Shown here: piece by piece, positions 1-8,776 of the stretch
Position numbering within the stretch: the stretch's first letter is position 1
Layout of the letters: the number at the start of each line of letters is the position of its first letter
DNA from: Agromyces lapidis
GTDB lineage: Bacteria; Actinomycetota; Actinomycetes; Actinomycetales; Microbacteriaceae
Length of the DNA stretch: 64,000 nt
NCBI RefSeq assembly: GCF_009749405.1
Contig: NZ_WBIQ01000001.1
Span: 62,001 to 126,000 of the forward strand
Direction of reading: 5' to 3'
The notes under the pieces: model-generated
What the model saw: the letters and a program-made list of their open reading frames with translations, nothing else
Told to the model about the DNA's origin: nothing
Database searches by the model: none
Made by a program: the position numbers and the translations under genes

Positions 1-505
1 GTCGCAGCGTCGCCGCGTCGTGCCCGGTGTCGGCGGCGAGCGCCGTCTCGAGCTCGGCCCGCACGCGCACGACCTCGTCGGCGTGGATGATGAGGTCGGG
101 GATCGAGCCCCGGCCCTGCGTCGAGGGTTGGTGCAGCACGACCCGCCCGTGCGGCAGGATCGCCCGCTGCCCCTTCGCCCCGCCCGCGAGGAGCACCGCG
201 GCCGGCCCGGCGGCCTGGCCGACGCACGTCGTGGCGACATCCGGCCTGATGTGCTGCATCGTGTCGTAGACCGCGAGCGCCGCCCCGGGCGAGCCGCCGG
301 GCGAGTTCAGGTAGAGGCTGATCGGCGTCTCGCTCGACTCGGAGGCGAGGTGGAGGAACTGCGCGATGAGCACGTTCGCGACGCCGTCGTCGATCTCGGT
401 GCCGAGGTAGACGATGCGCTCCGAGAGCAGCCGGCTGTAGACGTCGAGCGAACGCTCGCTGTTGCCCCGCTTCTCGACGACGTAGGGGATGGTGTAGCTG
501 GTCAT
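1..505 (-). CDS. clpP: ClpP-family subunit lacking the catalytic serine (ClpR-like), partial
   Basis: Residues 1-168 of a Clp protease proteolytic subunit; the 3' end lies beyond the left edge. The fold signature is clear (LNSPGGSPGAA near residue 67, LPHGRVVLHQP near 118). In ClpP the nucleophile lies in a GQAASMG context; here residues 96-102 read GQAAGPA, so Gly100 replaces Ser. His125 is present at the usual 25-residue spacing. The catalytic Asp would fall just outside the window. The ATG overlaps the TGA of the upstream clpP (ATGA at 502-505), so the two are translationally coupled and likely co-assemble. By analogy with ClpR of cyanobacteria and plastids it is probably a structural, non-hydrolytic ring subunit (inference). 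Confidence 0.88.
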   Translation of the reverse strand, partial: MTSYTIPYVVEKRGNSERSLDVYSRLLSERIVYLGTEIDDGVANVLIAQFLHLASESSETPISLYLNSPGGSPGAALAVYDTMQHIRPDVATTCVGQAAGPAAVLLAGGAKGQRAILPHGRVVLHQPSTQGRGSIPDLIIHADEVVRVRAELETALAADTGHDAATLR

Positions 506-1122
506 GCGGTCGCTCGCAATCCGGTCTGGGGGCGCTCGGCCCGGGGGAACATCTCGTCGAAGCCGCCGGCGATGCGGTCGATGAAGCCGTAGTCGACGGC
601 CTGCGCGGCGGTGTACCAGCGGTCGCGCAGGGAGTCCTCGGCGATGCGCTCGAGCGGCTGGCCCGTGTTCGCGGCGGTGATGTCGAGCACGGTGTCGCGC
701 ATGTGGCGCAGGTCGTCGGCCTGCAGCTCGACGTCGACGGCGGTGCCGCCGATGCCCGCCGAGCCCTGGTGCATGAGGATGCGCGCGTGCGGGAGGGCGA
801 AGCGCTTGCCGGGCGTGCCGGCGCTCAGCAGGAACTGGCCGGCGCTCGCCGCGATTCCGTACGCGATCGTCGACACGTCGTTCGGGATCGAGCGCATCAG
901 GTCGGCGATGGCGAGCATCGCCGAGACCGAGCCGCCTGGCGAGTTGATCCAGAAGCGGATGTCACGGCGCGGGTCGTCGGCCGCGAGGGTGACCAGCTGC
1001 GCGCAGAGGCGGTTGCCGCCCTGCTGGTCGAGCTCGTCGCCGAGCACGATGATGCGTTCGTGGAAGAGCCGGGCGGTGAGCTCGGCGTCGATCGGCTGGA
1101 TGGCCGGGGTCTGTTCGCTCAT
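502..1122 (-). CDS. clpP: ATP-dependent Clp protease proteolytic subunit ClpP
   Basis: A 206-residue ClpP serine peptidase. The triad is intact: Ser93 in AASAG, His118 in LMHQ, Asp167 in LRDRW, with the family spacings of 25 and 49. It forms barrel complexes with Clp ATPases to degrade unfolded or tagged proteins in the cytoplasm. It is followed by the serine-less paralogue with a 4-bp ATGA overlap. GAGG lies only two bases before the ATG, so the ribosome site is poor; it may be co-transcribed with the MarR gene 114 bp upstream. This is a paralogous pair and need not be the main clpP1-clpP2 of the cell; no clpX or tig is visible. Confidence 0.93.
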   Translation of the reverse strand: MSEQTPAIQPIDAELTARLFHERIIVLGDELDQQGGNRLCAQLVTLAADDPRRDIRFWINSPGGSVSAMLAIADLMRSIPNDVSTIAYGIAASAGQFLLSAGTPGKRFALPHARILMHQGSAGIGGTAVDVELQADDLRHMRDTVLDITAANTGQPLERIAEDSLRDRWYTAAQAVDYGFIDRIAGGFDEMFPRAERPQTGLRATA

Positions 1123-1236
1123 GACCTCAGCCTGCGCGGCGGGGGCGAGGCGCGGGCCCGATGCTGCCGAGGGCAGTGCTGCTGTGGGCGGAACCGCCGC
1201 CGGTCGAGACGGCGCCGGCGCCCCTCCGCGACCGGC

Positions 1237-1761
1237 TCAGCTCGCGAGCGTGCGGACGACCGGCCCCTCGCTGAACTGGCACGAGGTGGCCGAGAGCCGC
1301 TCGTCGGGGTCGAGCTTCGCGAGCACGGCGCCCGCGATGACGTAGAGCTGCTCGAGCTGCTCGGCGGTCAGCGCGTCGAACACGTTGGCGCGCACCGTGC
1401 CGACGTGCCCGGGGGCGGCATCGGCCATGAGCTCGAGCCCGGCCTCGGTGATCGTCGCGTTCGTCGCCCGTCGATCTTCGGGGCACGGGAACCGTCGGAT
1501 CAGCCCGCGCTCCTCGAGTCGGCGGGCGACGTGCGAGAGGCGCGGCAGCGTCGCGTTGGTGCGCGAGGCGAGCTCGGTCATGCGCATCGTGCGATCGGGG
1601 GCGTCCGCGAGGGCCATGAGCGCGACGTACTCGAAATGCGTGAGGCCCGCATCGCGGAGGAGCTGCGCGTCGAGCGCGCCGGGCAGCAGTTCGGCGACGG
1701 CGATGAGGCGCACCCAGGCCGCCGACTCCTCGGGGGAGAGCCAATGCGTTTCGTCTGCCAT
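1237..1761 (-). CDS. MarR-family transcriptional regulator
   Basis: 174 residues with the MarR winged helix: the recognition region MTELASRTNATLPRLSHVAR (about residues 61-80) is followed by the wing RRFPCPEDRRATNATITEAG. The start is set by TAGAAT six bases before the ATG, a leaderless promoter. It is divergent from an F420/NADP reductase-like gene, and two 12-bp palindromes of the form TTGNCGNNACAA lie in the shared region, so it probably represses itself and its neighbour, responding to a small ligand or oxidant. Such pairs often deal with electrophiles or phenolics; the ligand cannot be read from sequence. Confidence 0.9.
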   Translation of the reverse strand: MADETHWLSPEESAAWVRLIAVAELLPGALDAQLLRDAGLTHFEYVALMALADAPDRTMRMTELASRTNATLPRLSHVARRLEERGLIRRFPCPEDRRATNATITEAGLELMADAAPGHVGTVRANVFDALTAEQLEQLYVIAGAVLAKLDPDERLSATSCQFSEGPVVRTLAS

Positions 1762-1782
1762 GCCTCGATTCTAGCGCATTGG

Positions 1783-1828
1783 TTGACGCGACAACTGAAT
1801 TGGCCTACAGTAATGGTTGTCGAAACAA
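1783..1828 (+). promoter_or_regulatory. Promoter with twin MarR-type operators
   Basis: TTGACG (1783-1788), a 17-bp spacer and TACAGT (1806-1811) form a good promoter for the rightward reductase gene. Two palindromes, TTGACGCGACAA (1783-1794) and TTGTCGAAACAA (1817-1828), share the pattern TTGNCGNNACAA. One covers the -35 box and the other lies just after the -10 box; their centres are 34 bp apart, about three helical turns. The divergent MarR promoter (TAGAAT, complement of 1768-1773) is next to the first site. Occupancy should block both genes. Confidence 0.7.
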
Positions 1829-1863
1829 GTAATCGCGTCGAACGGCGCGGAGAGGAATCGCAG

Positions 1864-2436
1864 ATGACGACCGTCAGCATCATCGGAAACGGCAACATGG
1901 GCAGCGCGATCGGCGGCATCGTCGCCGCAGGCGGCAACAGCGTCGAGGTCATCGGCCGCGACCTCTCGCAGCCGATCACGGGCGACATCGTCGTGCTCGC
2001 CGTGCCGCACTTCGCACTCGCCGAGATCGCCGAGGCCCGCCGCGCCGAGCTCGCCGGCAAGATCGTCGTCGACATCACCAACCCGCTCGACTTCGAGACC
2101 TTCGACTCGCTCGTCCCCGCTTCCGACAGCTCGAAGGCGGCCGAGCTCGCCGAGCTCCTGCCCGAGTCGCGCGTGCTCAAGGCCTTCAACACGAACTTCG
2201 CGGCGACCCTCGCCTCGAAGTCGGTCGGCGAAGCAGAGACCACGGTGCTCGTGGCCGGCGACGACACCGTCGCCAAGCAGGCCCTCATCGACGTCGTGCG
2301 CGCCGGCGGCGTGAAGGCGATCGACGCGGGTGCGCTCAAGCGGGCCCGCGAGCTCGAGTCGATCGGGTTCCTCCAGCTCACCCTCGCCGTGCAGGAGAAG
2401 ATCGGCTGGACGGGCGGCTTCGCCGTCGCAGCCTGA
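1864..2436 (+). CDS. NADPH-dependent F420 reductase-like Rossmann protein
   Basis: 190 residues. The N-terminal GNGNMGSAI is a GxGxxG nucleotide-binding loop, followed by VVLAVPHFALAEI and DITNPLDFETF, typical of the NADP oxidoreductase/F420-dependent family (COG2085). Family members move hydride between NADPH and coenzyme F420 or other flavin-like carriers in the cytoplasm; the substrate here is not certain. GGAGAGGA precedes the ATG by seven bases. Divergent from the marR gene and probably controlled by it. It is followed by a long hairpin. Confidence 0.8.
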   Translation: MTTVSIIGNGNMGSAIGGIVAAGGNSVEVIGRDLSQPITGDIVVLAVPHFALAEIAEARRAELAGKIVVDITNPLDFETFDSLVPASDSSKAAELAELLPESRVLKAFNTNFAATLASKSVGEAETTVLVAGDDTVAKQALIDVVRAGGVKAIDAGALKRARELESIGFLQLTLAVQEKIGWTGGFAVAA

Positions 2437-2451
2437 CCCGTCGGCACCAGG

Positions 2452-2493
2452 CATCGAATCGCCCGATCTCGTACGAGGTCGGGCGATTCGATG
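2452..2493. terminator. Near-perfect 42-bp palindrome, bidirectional terminator
   Basis: Arms catcgaatcgcccga and tcgggcgattcgatg pair over 15 bp, and the inner ctcgtacgag continues the helix, so the 42 bp is almost fully self-complementary (one G-T type mismatch per strand). It lies between two convergent genes. There is no T tract, which is usual in high-GC actinobacteria. Confidence 0.75.
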
Positions 2494-2524
2494 TCTCAGG
2501 GAGGCCCGGGCGGGCGGGCCGCCG

Positions 2525-3373
2525 TCAGGCGGTGCCGCGCAGGTAGCGCAGCTGGGCACGAACGGATGCCTCCGCCGCGCCCCGCACCGAGGCATCCGTG
2601 TCGGCGTAGACGAGGTCGGTGACCTCGTCGACCGAGGCATCGGCGCCGAGCCGTCCGAGCGCCGCCCGCATCTGCTCGAGCCGCTCGGCTCGGTGCGCGA
2701 GATAGGCGTCGCAGATCGCCGCGAGGTCGGGCAGGGCCTGGCCGTGCCCGGGCAGCACCACGACCGGCCCGCCCGAACCGAGCGCCCTGAGCCGCTCGAG
2801 CGAGTCGAGATACGGGCCGAGGGCGCCGTCGGGATCGGCGATGATCGTGGTGCCGCGGCCGAGGATCGTGTCGCCGGTCAGCACCGCGAGCGGCGTACGG
2901 GCGGCGTCGCCCGGCCCGTCGAGCCCGCCCGAAGCTCCCGTCTCGCCGAGCAGCGCGAAGCAGACCGAGTCGGCCGTGTGCCCGGGGGTCGCGATCACCT
3001 CGAGCTCGACGCCCGCCGCGGCGATCCGCTCACCGTCGACGAGCGGCGCCGCACCGCGGCAGAACGCGGGGTCGATCGCCCGCACCGGGGCCCCGGTCAG
3101 CCGTGCGAAGGCATCGATCGCCTCCGTGTGGTCGGCATGGTGGTGCGTGATGAGCACGAGCTCGACCTCGCCGACGCCTGCGAGCAGTTCGAGGTGACCG
3201 GCATCGGCGGGCCCCGGGTCGACCACGATGGTCGACCGGGCGCCGGGCGCCTGCAGCACGTACGAGTTGGTGCCGTCGAGGGTCATCGGGCCCGCGTTCG
3301 GCGCGAGCACCGTGCGGGCCAGTCGCGACGGCCCGGCCGGGTCGACCCGCTCGTGCGCTGCGGCGTCATCCAT
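2525..3373 (-). CDS. Metallo-beta-lactamase fold hydrolase
   Basis: 282 residues with the MBL metal motif THHHADH (about residue 82), a later GHTADS and a final PGHGQ, which supply the zinc ligands. Such proteins hydrolyse thioesters, phosphodiesters or lactones (glyoxalase II/RNase Z superfamily); the substrate is unknown. A longer frame exists, but the start at 3373 is preferred because TACACT lies exactly six bases before this ATG and because an earlier start would run into the divergent Nudix gene. The 59-bp gap to that gene holds both leaderless promoters. Confidence 0.85.
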   Translation of the reverse strand: MDDAAAHERVDPAGPSRLARTVLAPNAGPMTLDGTNSYVLQAPGARSTIVVDPGPADAGHLELLAGVGEVELVLITHHHADHTEAIDAFARLTGAPVRAIDPAFCRGAAPLVDGERIAAAGVELEVIATPGHTADSVCFALLGETGASGGLDGPGDAARTPLAVLTGDTILGRGTTIIADPDGALGPYLDSLERLRALGSGGPVVVLPGHGQALPDLAAICDAYLAHRAERLEQMRAALGRLGADASVDEVTDLVYADTDASVRGAAEASVRAQLRYLRGTA

Positions 3374-3432
3374 CCCGGCAGTGTATCGGCCCGCCCCGTG
3401 CGAGGCGGGGCGTGGCGGCCTAGTCTGAGGGC

Positions 3433-4161
3433 ATGGACAGCGCGCCCGAGTCCCCGAGCTCATCCGCCGCCACCCGATCCGCCGCCACCGTCGTGCTGTT
3501 GCGCGACGGCGAGCTCGGCCTCGAGGTGCTGCTCGCCGAGCGGCCCAGCGATCGCGGCTCCTTCGCCGGCGCCTGGGTGTTCCCGGGCGGAGCCGTCGAC
3601 GAGGCCGACGCGCTCGGCGGGCCGACCGACGGTCTCGCGGCGGCCCGACGAGCCGCCGCGCGCGAGGTCGAGGAGGAGGTCGGCCTCGTCGTCGACGAGA
3701 AGGAGCTCGTGCCCTTCTCCCTCTGGACCCCGCCGAAGGGCGCGCCCAAGCAGCTGACGACGGCGTTCTTCGCGGTGCGCGTGCCCGACGGCGAACTGCG
3801 ACTCGCCGCCGACGAGGTCGTCGCCGCCGAGTGGATCCGCCCGGTCGACGCCCTCGACCGTCACGCCGCAGGCGCCATGACGCTGTGGCCGCCGACCTGG
3901 GTCACCCTGCACGGGCTGCTCGGCGCCCGGTCGGTCGATGCCGCGCTCGCCGCATTCGCCGAGGGCGGGGTCCGCCCCTACCGGGCACGCCGCGACGACG
4001 CCCGCCGCATGGTGCTCTGGCAGGAGGACGGCGAGTACGACGCCGCCCCGGGCGGCGACGGGCGCATCCCCGCCGTGTCCGACGACGCCCCCGACGCGCA
4101 GGGCGCCCGCCACCGACTCATGATGGACCGCCTGCCCTGGGTCTATCACCACACCTTCTGA
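3433..4161 (+). CDS. Nudix hydrolase (NUDT19/NUDT7-like)
   Basis: 242 residues. The Nudix helix ends in REVEEEVGL (about residues 76-84), with GGAVDEAD starting the box; the longer insertion between them and the C-terminal extension resemble the CoA-diphosphatase-like branch of the superfamily. It should hydrolyse a nucleoside-diphosphate-X compound using Mg ions held by the paired glutamates. A TAGTCT box six bases before the ATG indicates leaderless expression. It ends two bases before the next gene, so the two form an operon. Confidence 0.87.
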   Translation: MDSAPESPSSSAATRSAATVVLLRDGELGLEVLLAERPSDRGSFAGAWVFPGGAVDEADALGGPTDGLAAARRAAAREVEEEVGLVVDEKELVPFSLWTPPKGAPKQLTTAFFAVRVPDGELRLAADEVVAAEWIRPVDALDRHAAGAMTLWPPTWVTLHGLLGARSVDAALAAFAEGGVRPYRARRDDARRMVLWQEDGEYDAAPGGDGRIPAVSDDAPDAQGARHRLMMDRLPWVYHHTF

Positions 4162-4163
4162 GC

Positions 4164-5627
4164 ATGGTCGACGTCACCGTCGTCGGATCGGGGCCCAACG
4201 GGCTCACCGCCGCCGTCGTGGCTGCCCGCGCCGGGCTCACGGTTCGCGTCGTCGAGGCGGCGCCGACGATCGGCGGGGGCCTCCGCACCGCCGAACTGAC
4301 GCTGCCCGGCTTCCGGCACGACGTCTGCTCCGCGGTGCATCCGGCGGCGCTCGCCTCACCGGTGTTCCGCGAGCTCGGCCTCCTCGACGGCCCGCACGCG
4401 CCGGAGTGGATCGTGCCCGAGGCGTCCTACGCGCACCCGCTGCCCGGCGGACGCGCGGGCATCGCCTGGCGCGACCTCGACCGCACCGTCGACGGGCTGG
4501 GGGCAGACGGCCGGGCCTGGCGACGGCTCGTCGGCCCGCTGCTCGCCCGCCAGGACGGCGTCGTCGACTTCACGGGTTCGCAACTGCTCCGGGTGCCCCG
4601 CGACCCGCTCGCGGCGTTCCGATTCGGCCTGCGCGCGCTCGAGCAGGGCACCCGCGCATGGGATCGGCGCTTCACGGGCGACGTCGCGCCCGCCCTCTTC
4701 ACCGGCGTCGTCGCGCACGCGGCGGGCGGCCTGCCCTCGCTCGCCTCGGCGGGGGCCGGCCTGCTGATCGCGATGCACGGCCACGGCGTCGGCTGGGGGC
4801 TGCCGAGGGGCGGCTCCCAGACCATCGCCGATGCGCTCGTGGCCGAGCTCGCGGAGCACGGCGCCGAGATCGTCACGGATGCCCCGGTGCAGGCGCTCGA
4901 CGAGGTGCGCGGCTCGCGCGCCGTGCTGCTCGACACCTCGCCCGAGCTGCTCTTCACCGCTGAGCTGCCGCATCGCTACGAGCGGGCACTGCGCAGGTAC
5001 CGCTACGGATCGGGCATCGCGAAGGTGGATTTCGCGCTCGACGGGCCGGTGCCGTGGGCGAACCCCGCCGTCGGACTCGCCCCGACCGTGCACCTCGGCG
5101 GCAGCCGGCGCGAGATCGCCGCGGCCGAGAACGCGGTCGCACGCGGGCTGCAGCCGGGCGTCAACACGCGGGTCGCCGGCGACGGCGGGGCGCCGAGGCA
5201 TCCGTACGTGCTCGTCTGCCAGCCGAGCGTCGTCGACCCGAGCCGCGCGCCTGCCGGCAAGCAGGTGCTCTGGGCCTACACGCATGTGCCGGCGGGGTCG
5301 ACGCTCGACGCGACCGAGCTCGTGACGGCCGAGGTCGAGCGCTTCGCGCCCGGATTCCGCGACGTCGTGCTCGCGAGCGCGGCGAGCTCGGCCCGCGAGA
5401 TCGGCGCCTACAACCGCAACTACGTCGGCGGCGACATCTACTCGGGCGCGCTCGACCTCGCGCAGCTCGTGAAGCGCCCGGTGGTCTCGACGGCGCCGTG
5501 GCGCACCCCCGTCGACGGCGTCTACCTGTGCTCGAGCGCGACTCCGCCCGGGCCGGCCGTGCACGGCATGAACGGGTGGTACGCGGCGAAGCTCGCCCTG
5601 AAGGAGCGCTTCGGGCTCACCATCTGA
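4164..5627 (+). CDS. FAD-dependent phytoene-desaturase-like oxidoreductase
   Basis: 487 residues. VVGSGPNGLTAAVVAARAG at the N-terminus is the dinucleotide-binding loop, and the C-terminus carries the second FAD motif (GVYLCSSATPPGPAVHGMNG). This is the amine-oxidase/phytoene desaturase superfamily (COG1233), acting on isoprenoid or other lipid substrates. No carotenoid synthase or geranylgeranyl transferase is next to it, so the substrate is unknown. The start is two bases after the Nudix stop; a frame continues upstream but overlaps Nudix. Confidence 0.86.
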   Translation: MVDVTVVGSGPNGLTAAVVAARAGLTVRVVEAAPTIGGGLRTAELTLPGFRHDVCSAVHPAALASPVFRELGLLDGPHAPEWIVPEASYAHPLPGGRAGIAWRDLDRTVDGLGADGRAWRRLVGPLLARQDGVVDFTGSQLLRVPRDPLAAFRFGLRALEQGTRAWDRRFTGDVAPALFTGVVAHAAGGLPSLASAGAGLLIAMHGHGVGWGLPRGGSQTIADALVAELAEHGAEIVTDAPVQALDEVRGSRAVLLDTSPELLFTAELPHRYERALRRYRYGSGIAKVDFALDGPVPWANPAVGLAPTVHLGGSRREIAAAENAVARGLQPGVNTRVAGDGGAPRHPYVLVCQPSVVDPSRAPAGKQVLWAYTHVPAGSTLDATELVTAEVERFAPGFRDVVLASAASSAREIGAYNRNYVGGDIYSGALDLAQLVKRPVVSTAPWRTPVDGVYLCSSATPPGPAVHGMNGWYAAKLALKERFGLTI

Positions 5628-5700
5628 GGCGCCTCGGCGGCGGCCTCTGCGGTCCTCGCGCTCCCTGCCCGACCGATTGCGACGGGCGTAGCGTGGAGGC

Positions 5701-7146
5701 GTGGACTGGACCGTCTGGTTCGACGCGCACGACTACGAGGTCGCCCGCCAGGTGCTGCAGCGCGGCGTCGGCGTGCTCGCCGTCGTCGCGTTCTGGTCGA
5801 CGCTGAACCAGTTCCGCCCGCTGCTCGGCGAGCACGGACTGCTGCCGGTGCCCGCGCTGCTGCAGCGCGCATCGCGCCTCCGCGGCCCGAGCCTGTTCCG
5901 CTGGGGGTACAGCGATCGGCGGCTCGTCGCGGTCGCCGTCGCAGGGATCGTGCTCGGGGCCTCCGTCGTGTTCGGGCTGCCGCAGCTCGGGCCGCCGTGG
6001 CTGCCGATGCTCGCCTTCATCGCCCTGTGGCTGCTGTACCTCTCGATCGTGAACGTCGGGCAGACCTTCTACGGCTTCGGCTGGGAGATGCTGCTCTGCG
6101 AGGCGCTGTTCACGGTGGCGTTCCTCGGCTCGAACGCGCAGCCCCCGCCGATCACGATCGTCGTCGCGATCTGGTGGCTCGTGTTCCGGCTCGAGTTCGG
6201 CGCCGGCATGATCAAGATCCGCGGCGGGCGCGAGTGGCGCGACCTCACCGCGCTCATGTACCACCACGAGACCCAGCCGATGCCGGGCCCGCTCAGCCGG
6301 CAGGCGCACCTGCTGCCGCCGTGGTTCCACCGCGGCGAGGTGCTCGGCAACCACGTCGCGCAGCTCGTCGTGCCGTTCCTGCTGTTCGTTCCCGGGCCGG
6401 TCGGCTCGGTCGCGGCGGCGATCGTCATCCTCACGCAGCTCTGGCTCATCGTGACCGGCAACTTCGCGTGGCTCAACTGGATCACGGTCGTGCTCGCGGC
6501 ATCCGCGATCACCGACCCGGTCTGGCACCTGCTGATCCCGGCGATCCCCGAAGACCTCGGCACCGACGCCTCGGGCTCACCGAGCTGGTGGGTCCTCGTC
6601 GTGCTCGCGGTGAGCGCGCTCGTCCTCGTGCTCAGCTGGTGGCCGCTGCGCAACCTCTTCGCGCACCGCCAGCTCATGAACGCCGCGTTCAACCGGTGGA
6701 TGCTCGTCAACGCCTACGGCGCGTTCGGCACCGTGACGAAGCGCCGCATCGAGATCGTCGTCGAGGGCACCCTCGACGAGGTGCCCGACGAGGACGCCGC
6801 ATGGCGAGAGTACGGCTTCAAGGGCAAGCCCGGCGACGTGCGAGCGCTGCCGCGGCAGTGGGCCCCGTACCACCTGCGGCTCGACTGGCTGATGTGGTTC
6901 CTGCCGCTCGGGCGCCTGTGGGAACCCTGGTTCGAGGTGTTCCTCGAACGCCTGCTCGCCGCCGACGGGCCGACGCTCGCGCTGCTCGCCGACGACCCGT
7001 TCGACGGCGAGCCGCCTCGCTGGCTGCGCGTGCGGGCCTATCACTACCGCTTCGCGACCCGCCGGGAGTTCCGGGCGACGGGCGATCGTTGGGTACGGAC
7101 CCTCGAGGGCGAGGTCATGCCGCCCGCGACCTCGGGCCTCGGGTAG
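5701..7146 (+). CDS. Lipase maturation factor family membrane protein
   Basis: 481 residues with several hydrophobic segments (about residues 20-35, 78-112, 155-170, 220-255, 295-320) and the family hallmark YHHETQPMPGP near residue 183. Related to eukaryotic LMF1, which helps lipases fold in the ER; bacterial members are uncharacterised membrane proteins with an HTTM-like core and a soluble C-terminal domain. The start is GTG at 5701 because TAGCGT lies six bases before it. Confidence 0.85.
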   Translation: MDWTVWFDAHDYEVARQVLQRGVGVLAVVAFWSTLNQFRPLLGEHGLLPVPALLQRASRLRGPSLFRWGYSDRRLVAVAVAGIVLGASVVFGLPQLGPPWLPMLAFIALWLLYLSIVNVGQTFYGFGWEMLLCEALFTVAFLGSNAQPPPITIVVAIWWLVFRLEFGAGMIKIRGGREWRDLTALMYHHETQPMPGPLSRQAHLLPPWFHRGEVLGNHVAQLVVPFLLFVPGPVGSVAAAIVILTQLWLIVTGNFAWLNWITVVLAASAITDPVWHLLIPAIPEDLGTDASGSPSWWVLVVLAVSALVLVLSWWPLRNLFAHRQLMNAAFNRWMLVNAYGAFGTVTKRRIEIVVEGTLDEVPDEDAAWREYGFKGKPGDVRALPRQWAPYHLRLDWLMWFLPLGRLWEPWFEVFLERLLAADGPTLALLADDPFDGEPPRWLRVRAYHYRFATRREFRATGDRWVRTLEGEVMPPATSGLG

Positions 7147-7153
7147 CGCTCGG

Positions 7154-7170
7154 GCGGCATTGGATGCCGC
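7154..7170. terminator. Hairpin between convergent genes
   Basis: GCGGCAT and ATGCCGC pair perfectly around a three-base loop, in the 27-bp gap between the lipase-maturation-factor-like gene and the leftward MFS gene. It probably ends transcription from both sides. Confidence 0.55.
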
Positions 7171-7173
7171 GGC

Positions 7174-8616
7174 TCAGCTCGCGGCGACGGCCTCGGCCGG
7201 GCGGTGCTCGATGTCGTCGACCCGGGCCCGCGGCATCACGAGGGCCGCGGCGATCGTGAGGATCGCCGCCACGGCGACCGCGAAGAACACCGTGGCCGAG
7301 GCCGCCTGGATCGCGACGGGGGACTGCGGGCCGAGTCCCGATCGGGTGATCACCCCGTTCGCGACCGCGCCGAAGATCGCGACGCCGACGGCGCTGCCGA
7401 CCGATCGCAGGAACATGTTCGCCCCCGTCACCACCCCGCGCTCCTCCCACGGCACCGACGACTGGGCCGCGATCAGGGTGGGCGAGGCGACGAGGCCGAG
7501 GCCGAGGCCGACGATGAAGCAGGCGATCGCCGTCGTCCACACGTTCGGCACGAACGAGGCCGCGAAGAGCGCGGCGCTGCCGAGCACGGCGATCGCGAGC
7601 CCGATGAGGGCGGTGGCGCGGAACCCGATGCGCAGGAACAGGCGCCCCGCGTTCGACGCTGCGATCGGCCAGCCCAGGGTGAGCGCGGCGACCGCGAGGC
7701 CCGAGACCAGCGGCGAGGCATCCGCCGTGATCTCGAGGAAGGTGGGCACGTAGGAGGTGAGCCCGATGAGCACGGCGCCGACGCCGAGCGAGATGAGCGA
7801 GGTCGTCACGATGAGCCGCCGCGAGAACACCCAGAGCGGCAGTACCGGTTCGGCCGCGCGACGCTCGATGAGCACGAACACGACGAGCAGCAGCCCGCCG
7901 ACGCCGAAGGCGCCGAGGCTCTGCCACGACAGCCAGTCCCACGCCTGCCCGCCCTCGAGCACGGCGAGGATGACGAGCGTGAGCCCGAGGGTCAGCACCG
8001 TCGCACCGGCCACGTCGATGCGGTGCTTCTCGCGGCCGAGCGACTCGTGGTAGCCCCGCCAGAGCATGACGGCGGCGAGGATGCAGAGGGGGATGTTCAC
8101 GAAGAAGATCCACCGCCACGACAGGAACTCGGCGAACACGCCGCCCAGCGTCGGACCGATGACCGAGGAGGCCGCCCACACGCTCGCGATGTAGCCCTGC
8201 ACCTTGGCGCGCTCGCGCACCGTGTAGATGTCGCCCGTGATCGTGATCGAGACGGGCAGCACGGCGCCGGCGCCGAGGCCCTGCACGGCGCGGAAGACGA
8301 TGAGCGAGGTCATGTCCCACGCCACGCCGCAGAGGATCGAGCCGAGGAGGAACAGCCCGATGCCCACGAGCATGATGGGCTTGCGCCCCACGGTGTCGGC
8401 GAGCTTCGAGTACACCGGCACCGAGACGGCCTGCGCGAGCAGGTAGATCGAGAACAGCCACGGGAACTGCGAGAACCCGCCGAGATCGTCGACGATCGAG
8501 GGCACCGCCGTCGCGAGGATCGTCGAGTCGATGGCGATGAGCCCGGTCGCGAGCATCACCGCGATGAGCACCGGCCCCCGCTCGGATCGGAATCCCACAC
8601 CCGTCGTGTCCGCCAT
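7174..8616 (-). CDS. MFS drug exporter, DHA2 (EmrB/QacA) type
   Basis: 480 residues with about 14 membrane segments. Motif A appears as KLADTVGRKPIML near residue 70 and motif C-like GPTLGGVFAEFLSWRW near 150, typical of proton-coupled multidrug exporters. The start at 8616 follows a GAGGAG ribosome site; a longer frame upstream lacks one. It is divergent from the AI-2E permease gene. Export of a toxic compound is likely; the substrate is unknown. Confidence 0.9.
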   Translation of the reverse strand: MADTTGVGFRSERGPVLIAVMLATGLIAIDSTILATAVPSIVDDLGGFSQFPWLFSIYLLAQAVSVPVYSKLADTVGRKPIMLVGIGLFLLGSILCGVAWDMTSLIVFRAVQGLGAGAVLPVSITITGDIYTVRERAKVQGYIASVWAASSVIGPTLGGVFAEFLSWRWIFFVNIPLCILAAVMLWRGYHESLGREKHRIDVAGATVLTLGLTLVILAVLEGGQAWDWLSWQSLGAFGVGGLLLVVFVLIERRAAEPVLPLWVFSRRLIVTTSLISLGVGAVLIGLTSYVPTFLEITADASPLVSGLAVAALTLGWPIAASNAGRLFLRIGFRATALIGLAIAVLGSAALFAASFVPNVWTTAIACFIVGLGLGLVASPTLIAAQSSVPWEERGVVTGANMFLRSVGSAVGVAIFGAVANGVITRSGLGPQSPVAIQAASATVFFAVAVAAILTIAAALVMPRARVDDIEHRPAEAVAAS

Positions 8617-8776
8617 GCCCGCTCCTCGCCGGGGCGCACGGTGCCGCCCCGCAGTGGTGCAACGCCTCGGGTCTCGAATCATTCCATCCGTCCTCGCCGC
8701 GCTCGCCGGCGCCACCGGATCGAACTCGCCGCGTCAAGGGGATGCCTTCGGCGGGGGCGCGCATTACCGTCGAGGC

